Assembly: GCF_000002235.5 (NCBI RefSeq)
Contig: NW_022145610.1
Coordinates: 180,271-244,270, forward strand
Direction of reading: 5' to 3'
Origin: Strongylocentrotus purpuratus
Taxonomy: Eukaryota; Echinodermata; Echinoidea; Camarodonta; Strongylocentrotidae
DNA: 64,000 bases
Numbering within the stretch: the first letter of the stretch is position 1; each line of letters opens with the position of its first letter. The notes beneath the pieces were generated by a model that worked only from the letters and a program-made list of their open reading frames with translations, was not told the DNA's origin and did not search any database. Of the stretch, positions 24,301 to 35,500 are shown piece after piece. The position numbers were made by a program, and so were the translations under genes.

Positions 24301-27300
24301 ACTGTCAAAAGTACAAGCTCGCCGAGATATCATTGAACCTCATGTAAATTTAACACGCGTTTTCATGGGATGTTGGTGAACTTGTACTTAAAACGGTTTC
24401 GTGAGACGGTGCCCTTTTTTTTGTTTACTAATTCTATGCATGATTCTTGAACAAATGTTGCTCTAGACCACTCAAGACCTTGTCAGAGACTTGTCAGACA
24501 TAGCAACATGAAATTTATGCTAATCGGATTCCATCAATAGAAATTCCATTGTGAATGGTAGGTGTATTAAATATCTAGAAACCAGAGTCTCTTGAGAGTA
24601 ACATGCAACATTGAAATACATAAATAAACAGGTCTCTTGAGAATCACGCAAAAACTGAGCAGAGAACAGTCATGTAAACACTGCTGTAGTGGATGAACCA
24701 TCTTAAATACACTATACAGACTAAATTATATCTTTAAATAAAGCTGGATGTGATTTTTTTCATCCAACAAAATTATATGAAATATTTTTTAAATCAAAGA
24801 ACTTCTCTTATTTTTTCATTTTTTTGAACAGATTTCAGATCTCGGTTGTAAATACCCTCTATACATAATCCCCATTTTCCTTACAGCCATAAATATTGAC
24901 TTGTAAACAAATAAAGATCACAACAATTTTGTTGAGAGAGGCATTGATATGTTTTGTCTTCGTAGTTGAATTCCGTGGTTGTGTATGGCCGGAGAACCTG
25001 ACCTGTTTCGTATGTCATACATTTGAGATCTGTGAGGGTTGTATGGATGTCATTCACGACGGACCTCTCTTCTTGGGATGGTAAGAGAATACATGGAAGA
25101 ATGCATGATGGGTGACGGACCACATTTCATCGTTTTCTGTTAGATTTCTTTTCTTCTTCTTCTTCGAGCCTTGCCGGGGTTTTAAAAATGATAAACTTTT
25201 GTTCACTCCGTAGAGTATTATTTGGCTATTGCTAACAAATTTGATCGACCACCCCTTTGTTCGCATAGCCTAGTATATTTGAACGGACCAGGGGCGGCAG
25301 AGTGTCTTCCAAAGTGGGTGGGTCACCCTGCAGAAGGGAAAAGGACACTCATTAGAAAAGAAAGAAACGAAGCCCGTCTCAACATAAAGCTGGTACTTAT
25401 CAGAGATAGTAAGAGGCACTTCTTGTACCTGAAAATGGGCACTTTTTATTACAAAGGAAAAAGCTCACTGTCTTGTCGATAGAAACTTGACACCTATCAG
25501 ATTTTAATAGGAGCATTAATAAGAGGTGCAAAGGGGTATTTATGAGAAGGTAAAGGGACCGGTGCTTTAGAAGGGACACCTCACAGATCGGAATAGTGGC
25601 AATCATCAGAAGTGGAATGGGGCATTTAGAAGAATGTGGAACGGGCACCTATTAAAAAGAACGAAGAGGCACTTTTCTGTTGTGAAAAGGGGGAGACTTT
25701 TGGGGTACTTGAAATAGTGGGAAGCCCTGTGCCCCGGGAGCGCCACGTGTGTAAAAGGCAATGAAATATATATGATTTTCAGCATCAGATCCCATTGCAT
25801 CTCCGGAACATTGTAAGAAATGGTAGCAAAGGCAAAGTTTTAAAAAGGCACAATATCTAATGAAAATATTTCGCAGATGAAATAATGTATGTAGTGTTAA
25901 CAAAGAAGTATTAACGACTTATTTCTTTTTCTTATAATTGAAGGGATAGAGTGTCTTTTGACGAGTTTGCGATCTGGAATCGACCACTCGGGGATGAAGA
26001 GATCATACATCTTTTCAATCAAAGTGAACGTGAGAAACTCAACTTATATCAAGTTCATCACGTGCCAGCTAGGACTAGACGTCTTTCATTATAGATTTTC
26101 ACGGACTGGACATCTTTCATTGTGGCGTATCACATACTTAACAACATTCTGTGTAACTTGTCGCATATTGGACATCTTTTATTGTGACTTGCCACGGACT
26201 TGACGTCTTATATTGTGACTGTCACGGACTTGACATCTTTTATTGTGACCCGTCACATAACTATGACACGTTTCATTGTGACTTAATTGTCACGGACTTT
26301 ACATCTTGTATTGTGACTGTTACGGACTTGACATCTTTAATTGTGACCCGTCACATATCTGACATGTTTTATTGTGAATGTCACGAACTAAACGTATTTT
26401 CTCGGGACAAGTCACAGGCACGTTCCTAAGCGTAGGCCTACGATGACTGAAATACAAACAACGTATTTCTAGCTCATTTGTGACTTCATTCCTTCGCTGT
26501 GATTATGGCGTTAAAAAGATAAATGTCGTATTTTTTTTTTATTCCTTTCATTTAAATAATAAAAATAGCCTAATAGTCCACTCCAAATTTTATTAAACCG
26601 AAACGGAAATTCCTTTTGCCCAATTGATCGTGAGCCCGGCAACCACTGAGCAGCGCCAGATCGACGTTGCTCTATCTCTTATTGTTGAACGCCAAACAAG
26701 GTAGCAACAACTCCCATCTTTTAACGTCTTTTGGTATGACGCGGCCAGGGTTCGAACCCATGACCTCCCGGTTGTGAGGCGGACGCTCTACTGACTGAGC
26801 CAAACCCAAACCCAAACCTGTTTTTTTTTTATTAATATGGCGTATGCCAAGTAACACTTTCCATCTTTATCTATCTTAAGATTTAATGGATTAATAGTGA
26901 GAATCGTTTCCTTTCCTTTGACAGCACGAGCAATTCTAGACGACGCGGATGACATTGCTAGTATGGTAAGAAATCTTTCTATAGAGTTTTGTAGCATAAG
27001 GCAATGACTTTCGCATTCTACCGAATATCCCAAATTACATTGTACAAGGATATCATTGCTTTGCCGGGAATCGAACCCATGGTATTCTAATCTCCTATCA
27101 ATTTTCAATCAATTCGATGATGAAATCATGGTACTAGAATTAAGGCACATAATTACTATAAATTGTTTATACATTTTGGTGTATTTACATATAGGTACCT
27201 CCTAGGAGCCTACTAACATCAGGATAGTTGTATCAAGTTGCCTAGTAACTTTAGAGCGTCTGTTGAGTGCGTTGTGCATGGTTGTCGTTAGACCAACATC

Positions 27301-30300
27301 ATGTAAATTTTAGTTGCATTATAATAATATGAAATTAGTGACTACAAATATAAATAGCGCATACTGAAAGTGTGTATGATAGAAATATACACAAATTTTA
27401 AAGCTTTTCATGAAGTAATTTTTATACCCTACCATGTTGAAATTTCTTCACATAATGATAATGAAGGGTAACTATGCTCAATATCTTATTCGCAACTGTG
27501 CTGTCACGAATGACTAAGCACCAAGTTCTTCCAAAAGGTTTAGAAATTGAATCAAAATCACCTCGTACCAATGTAGCAAATATGTGTCAAAAGCATAAAT
27601 GCATTTCCTTTTGCTTTTTTTTAAATGGCGTTGTACATTATTTTGAGCAGAAAAAGTGTTAAGCCTAGTCTACTCATATTCACAACTTCGAAGTATGCTG
27701 GTATTTTGATTGCATCATTTTCTTTTAAACGTTTGTTTAGATTGACATGTTGGAAGGTCAAGAGAAGCTGGGGATCGACGAGGCGACTTGGATTCTGCAC
27801 AGCGAGCTTGAATTTGTGCAGTCAGATGATAAGGTTACTAATGCTGAGGACTTAGAAGTCATTACTCAGCTCTTCACTACTACACTTGAACGCACAGACA
27901 CCGAAGATGCCATGCAAAGTGAACTTTTAGAAAACCTGCAGGTAAAATTAACATCCTTCTTCATTTCAAATCAACCCTCCTGTGGACTGGACATAGTCTA
28001 GAACATTTGAAGGGACTCTATTCATCCTACTTAAGACACCATGGCAATAATTGTTTCTCTAATAACCCCTAGTTTAACAGTTTATATTTTGTTACTGTAA
28101 TTCACCCTACACATTTATTTATATTACACATTGTTAAGAGTCCGAAGTAACAGGGATTTCTTTCAAATGACTAAATCTTTTCTCAAATAATTATAGATTA
28201 TTGCAGTCCAGGAAATGTTCACAGAATGTTGTAGTGCGGATGATCTGAAAGAAGAATAAGGAGGAGAAGTAGAAGAAAAAATACATATACATTGATATTG
28301 AATATCCCCCCCCCCCCAATAAATTCACAAGTACATTCACTGAGAGATTGAATAATGTTGGTCCGTACTGGAATCAGATTAGTGGGCAATTTTTATTCAG
28401 ATTATCAATGAAAAACTAGAATGTTTACTTGACTTTTCCCTGATTTGTTATCCTATTGTGTTTGACCACTAATCAGATTGCATTGGATATCGTGAGTGAG
28501 CTGACTGAAGACGTCAAGGGATTCCTTTGGAACCAAAAATCAAACAAAACGGTTTGTATAGATTGGTTGATATGTCCTTCAAATCAATCATTCTAAAACG
28601 TTGTATTGAGAATAGGCACGATAACGGGAACTTTTATATTTAATTTCTTTTGTGATGCAAACCTTAGTCCTAAAAACTGAATAACTAGAAATATGCCAAT
28701 CTTTGTTTATTAAAAAACTGGGAATCGGAGATTATGGAAGTGCTTGAAAAAAAAATTGTCATTCTTTGTAAAATATTATACCTCACTTCGTTCGTATCGT
28801 CAGTAAATCTAATGGATCAAAATTTCCCAAATGTCCTATCCATAATCAATCGATGATCGATGTGCGTTCATTTCACCCTCAGGATACCATCCCATGCCCA
28901 TGTTCACTAACGTCTGGCTTAGGCGACTTCGCAAATAACATTGGACAGGCTCTTGTACTCCTCAATGAAATAGAGGAAACTTTCATCGTCACCTCCAGAA
29001 GAGCAGGTTAGTTATTTGAATTTTATAATAAATTATCAGTTTAAAATGCTTTCCATCTCAGCCCGTTCGTGATGAGCCCATGTTATATACAATTCATCCA
29101 ATATTAGGCTATTGAAATAGTAATGTATGTATGTATATACACCTACTCACATACGATTATATATTTTGTTGGTAGCTTGTTTGATGCATATTTCATTTCG
29201 ACCTCAATACATCTTCAACTAATAATAAGTGTAAAGTCTGACAGGCATGAGTATTGTTATAATTATTATTATCATTATTATTATTATTATTATTATTATC
29301 AATATTATTATTATTATTATCGCTTCTTGTCCCAAAACATGTTATCATTCTATCGTTATGATTAATGATATGATTGCTTGCTTGTATTTCCAGCTGCTCA
29401 AATTACACCTGTTACGGCGCTCTGGGATAACTTGGATGTTGAAGAGGACGATGAGTTGGTGATTGCGCTCGAAACTAAATCTGCTAATGCGAGTTATGGG
29501 GAAGGAATTAGCCCCGATGTCGAGGTTTCCATACCCATCAGTGTACTTAAAGAGGAAGAAACCGTTCTAGTAATCGTGGTGATCTATGACAACCTACACG
29601 ACATCTTCCCAGCAAGGTAAGATCAATTTCATCAATCTCCCTCACTCAGTTAGATCATCCTCAATATTGTTCACCTGTTTCTAAGAATGAGAAGTTCGGG
29701 ATATGTGTTAATATTCTGTAAACGCTTATCCAAAACCAAATGAATAAACTGAATTGATCAGTTGACTTTCCTGTAATCCGAATACTAGGAAAACCAGATG
29801 TTGATTATCATTGCAGGGATAACTCAACTTACTCACCATCCAGCAATGTAAGCACTGAAGTGGACTCGTCAGAGCAGACCAGGTTCATTGCTAGTACTGT
29901 CATTGATATTACCTTCATCCCTACATCAAACTCCTCCGTCACATTCGACACGCCCATCGTGATCGTCTTTGAGCTTGAATCAGAACAACTCAAGGTCAGT
30001 TATCTCCAACGTTTTCATTTTTAAAAGAAAGAGAAAACAAATCTTTATTTCATCAAATGCCTGCTCTGTGCTCAATGCTTTTTATCCTTATTTTTTGGCT
30101 CCTATCGTTGCTTAGATACGTTGTCAATAGTCACTATTCATAATACTGTGCCGGTACTTGTTTGGGTATTTTTCATGTTTATTTTATGGATTTAATTTTA
30201 AAGTAATTTCATTTCAGCACTATCAAAAAGCAGTGTGTGTATTAAAGAATACTTACTGTTACGTCATCTATTACCCACTCTACTGAATATGTATGTAATT

Positions 30301-32491
30301 ATGGATACCATCAACATAAGTGCCTGGGTAGTCAAAATATGTAGTAATTCCAACTTAATTATCTATATAATAAAAGATTGTGTTAAATTATAATGTATTG
30401 ACTAATTTTAGATTGTTAAAGAACAATTGCTTTCTCAAAAATAGCCAGACATAGCATAGCACCTACTGACAAACTTCAGCTGTTTGACAAGGCTTAGTAA
30501 TGTAGCTTGCTATGTATCGGGGCTATGTGACTGCCACGTTGATATTCTCCATAAACAAAAATATATAGAAATAGCAATGAATCCTTAATAACATTTTGGG
30601 TTGACTTTCATGCATACCTACATGAAGAAATTTTAATCTGAGATTATTCACAATTTTTCCCCTTTTCTTTCCCCGTTCTTCTGCTCTTATTGACTGAAAG
30701 GATGCATCTAAATACGACAAATTTTCAAGCTCATGTGTGTACTGGAATACCAGCTTTGAGTAAGTAATCATATGCTATCATATCTGCTGAAGGGGACGTT
30801 TCCAGTATTCAATTGACATTCTGTAGTGGATGGAAATATGATCTGTCATTATAAGTCAAATTAAAAAATCTTGTTCTCTTGTCCAATGTAGCACTCAACA
30901 TACTTTTTTCAATGTTCGTACATCGTTTTCATTTATAAAAAAATAAATTAAATTAAATATTAAAAAAATCAAGTTTGTGACATATGTGATTTCACATTTA
31001 AATCCTTTTTCCAGTATTCAACAAATAGTTCATTGCAGATTACCATTTTCTTATATCTAAATGATAGGATAACTCTTCAGAATTAGAAAGCACTTTTATT
31101 GTATAAAAGAGCGAACAATCTATCATAACAGCACATATCAAAATTTGGTCGGTCATGTGTATCGTTGTTTTTTTCTATCTTAAAACAAAAAGAATTGTGG
31201 AAAGACACCCTTCGGATTGATAATAAAATTAAGACTTTCAATCTAGAAAGGAACAATAGGCATATTTATTGTTTTAAAATCAGTGATACTGTTAAGTGAT
31301 TTTTTGCCAAGAAAAAGGAAAAATTGTGTAACATTTGTTCCGCCAATTGATTTAGTTAGTCCCTCTATGGGTTCCGTCGTCACTCTACAAAGAATAAAAG
31401 CCAATACATGACTCGCCGGTAATACATGTATTTTCTAAATTTTGAAGATGACTTACCAGGATTATCCCCAAACTCCCCATCATTAAGGAGAATGTAACGG
31501 TAATGCTGATACATTTTGAAGGTATAAAACATTCCCAATTGCAGTATAGACAGAATTGTTCTCCCTTCTATATAAACACTGTCTCTGAATATGATGCAAT
31601 GAAAAGCTAGTGATTTTCTTGAGCTACGTGACCGTGATTTATTTAACAGGGACAGTAAAACTGTAGGAGCTTGGCTTACCAATGGTTGCGACATGACTGA
31701 TTATAATAAGACACATGTTACATGTTCCTGTTATCATCTTACACACTTCGCTGTCCTCATGATTCGGGAACCAGGAAAGGTAAGGACATAATCTTTATTA
31801 TATTCCACATACTAAGAATCTTGCTCTACGATTGGTCAAAATTTAATCACGTGATGAAAGATAGTTCGTCCATCATTGATGGGAGAAGAAAAGTTCGTTA
31901 TTTGCTTACTATCCGTATTATGCACTCACATGGAAGGAAGCGACGAAGGTGTCGCGATTCACTAGTTACGTTACGAATCACGGATCACCTGGTTCACGGT
32001 TTGAGTCCCATCGCGGCACTATAATGTTATTTGCAAGACCTTAATCTACATTTGCCACACTCGACCCAGGTGAGGCAAATGGGTTCCTTGCAGTAATTAT
32101 AATTCCTGGTACCGGTATGAAGGAAGGCCCTGAGTGCTGTGAGCACCGACACGGTAGCCCAGGAGAGTCGGGTTTATATTGGAGCACCTTGGGCACCTTG
32201 CGTGGTTGATATGTACGCTATAGAAATATACGATATTATTATCACCAAAAAGTCATGTCTTGAATAGAACCGCACTCTTGCAGGAAATTCTCCGACAGTT
32301 TGAAAACTCTTAGAACTCCCGACGCATCTCACATGGCTGCATGTTTGTCAACTCATGCATTTTAGTTTTGAATCTTGGTTGGTCTATGAGAAATAATAAT
32401 TACTAAGGTAAATCTCTGTTTGGTCTATGAACAATAACCATTGCAAGGGTAAATCTTTGGTTGGCCTATGAAAAGTAAAATCATTACTATG

Positions 32492-32548
<57 letters not shown>

Positions 32549-35500
32549 TCAATGTGTTGGGACTTATATGAGCTCTACCAAAATGGAAGTTGAATCTGTT
32601 TCTGTTTTATAGATCGGAGAACATCACGTGAGAGTACTAACAGTGTTATCTAACATTGGATGTGGTCTGTCGGTCTTTGGATCAGTAGCGACTGTGATAG
32701 TTTTCATCATTCTAAAGTGAGTATATATCCTTCCAACAAAAATCACTAATAATGTTGTATTAGCCTGCTTTTTCGTAGTCGAGTGGTTTAATCTCTTGAC
32801 TGGAAATGCCAAGCTCGTGGGTTCGAGCCTCGGCTCGGCACTCAAGACATTAAGCAAGACATTTTATCAACATTGCTCCTTTTATGCCACCCAGGCTTTA
32901 ATTGTGTAACCAGTAGGATGCGACCATCACTGTGGTTGGATTGTTAGCATGTGCCGCCCGTGTAAAAGCGACTGGTTGCGATGCTCCCCGAGGAGTGGTG
33001 AATGTGCACTGTGCAGAATAGTAATTGAATCCAGTGAATGGGGTCAAAAATAATACTGTCAGCACTAAGTCAGTTAATGGTAATGAAGCGGGTATAATTA
33101 GTCAAGACTTTTAGTCGTGACTTCCTTCTCTAGTCTGATAAATCTAATCTGTGACATTTAGCCTAACAAAAAGAATCGCGTGTCGGCTGCCAAATTGTAT
33201 TTGACAACTGTTTTTAACTTGACATAAAATTCTTGGCTATTTGCTTTTTAATCGGAAATAGAATGATTTACAAATAGTATGACAATGACATTGGTGATAT
33301 TACAAAAAGGCATGCATCAGGTATTTTTATTCTTATCTTATAAGAGTATATATTTAATATCATAAGTTAATATCAGTTGCCTTAGTAAAATTTGATTTCG
33401 GTTAAGTATTGCAAGAAGTTATAGATTTTTATTTTAAAATATTTCTATATTGACATAATTTACCTTTGATTTCAATGAACAGAACTTAAATTTTGAAACT
33501 AAAATATAGAAGAAATCAAAAGATAAATATTGATAAATTGATACCTAAAGTCAATAATAATGAAAATAATAATTAAAGCATTTTAGTTCTTCTAAATTTC
33601 AATATGTTCATTTCCTAAGCTAGACCACCAATACTTGCATTTCTCTTTCTAGGATGAACACTGATCGTGTGTTGATACACAGCAACCTGGCCGCATCCAT
33701 AGCAATGTCTCAGATACTCTTTCTTGCTCAGGGTTCTCTCGAACCTATGACGGTATGTTCACTTCACATTAACAAAGACGAATATAAGTGTGACTGATAT
33801 TTATTATAAATCCACTTACTTGAGAACGTTCATATTTGAATAAAAGCAAAGAGATTCATAGAAAAAATGTGAAAAATTGTCAGTTGTAAATTCTTGTAGT
33901 CATGAAGAACACTTTACATAATTTATGGGCAACTCCAACCATGATTCCCTTTATGTTTTATGTAGCACAACATCCTACATTTGAAGGGGGTTCCAGGTGT
34001 TTATTTCTATTTATCAATTAGTTTCTTTATTTCTTTGCAAAAAATGCATGGTGTATGATTCGAAATGATGTCCTCTATGCCCTCCTTTTCGAAATGAAGC
34101 TCATTCTCCAATTATTAAAAAAGAAGTATAATTCCATTAATTTTGTGGACATGTATTACTATAGTGAGTCGCAAATAATGAAATGAAGTTACCAGTTTTT
34201 GTGGTCATCTTGAAGAATGTCCGACTCTCTTATTTCTTGTCATTTTCCACTCCTTTCATTGGCTATTTTGTTTTAGTTTTTGTGTTGCTGTTTTTTCAAT
34301 TTTCTGTTTAACTTTTAACCGATTTCATGGTTCATCATTTACTGTAAAACTCATAATCAAAAGGTAGGCGTATTTCCATTTACCCCCTGTATTAAGGGCT
34401 CTCCTCATCAAAGCTTTTATATCAATATTAATGAAGACCTACCGTTTAGCGCTATTCATTGCCTTTCTGTTTTAGATTGGATGTCAGGTAATGGCTGGTA
34501 TCATGTATTATTTCTTCACGGCTTCGTTCGTGTGGATGATGATTGAAGGACTGCAGCTCTATACTCAAGTTGTTCTTGTCTTCAATCAGGAGAGTAGTAA
34601 GATGAGATACTACCTGCTCGGTGGATGGGGTATGTCGCATCTAAACTTCCATTCTGTGTTTTATCTTCCCCCAGGAACATGGTGTTTTGAATAACGTCAC
34701 CTGATAATAGCATTATGTAGTTCTCTCTTTTCAATTATGTCCAAAGGCTAATATATTCCATAGTTACATGTAAACTTGAGTATAGAAGCGGGAAAAACTA
34801 GTACTGCACCTATAGGCCTAAACAGCACAACATTATTCTTGCTATTTCAAATGCTGATACAATATTCATTTTCTTACAGTCATGTGGAGTTTTTTTTAAT
34901 TTTTCCATTGCTTCCGGGTTCCCATAATTTAAAATGTCCCGCGTATCATGTTGTTACTGACGTCGGTTACTCAACTAACATCTTTAATATTGGCATTCTA
35001 GCCTTGAAGATAAAGTTCTGGTCATGCGATTGCACTGCGAAAGAAACGGTGTGGAATCGATCAGAAAAATTGATCATGTAGCATAATTTTATTGGTGTGT
35101 ACTGCAATGGTCTGAACTCATCAAAATAATAAGAAATTAAGCCCAGTCTTGGAAAAAGTAACAAGCACTGTTCACAGAAAGATGTATATGGGACTTAACA
35201 AGCATGTGGCATAAAATGAGGCCCACATTTTGAAGCTGTTACATGTCATATTTCGAATATGAAGGCATTTAAAGAGCCATGCTTTTCAGGGAACATTTTC
35301 TTCTCTGATGTCCTTCCACACTTGCATAATAACAATGAAAACACTCACAAATTATTTGTCACCTCTCCCCAGAACTCAACCTTCTCTTTAAGCATAGGTT
35401 AAACTCTGAACGTTTTCATTTGTTTAGGAATCCCGTTGCTAATGACGGCAGTTGTGATTGGATCAACCTTAGATAGCATTGGACGACGAGCTGAGTAAGT

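Noticed and set aside
24106..24336. Plus-strand frame between GPCR exons 8 and 9, preceded by TTCCTTAG
   Set aside because: Joining it in the required phase gives an immediate stop, and exon 8 joins exon 9 directly in frame.
25216..25482. Possible exon after CCGTAG in intron 9
   Set aside because: In the incoming phase it produces TGA, and the LamG domain continues correctly at 25944.
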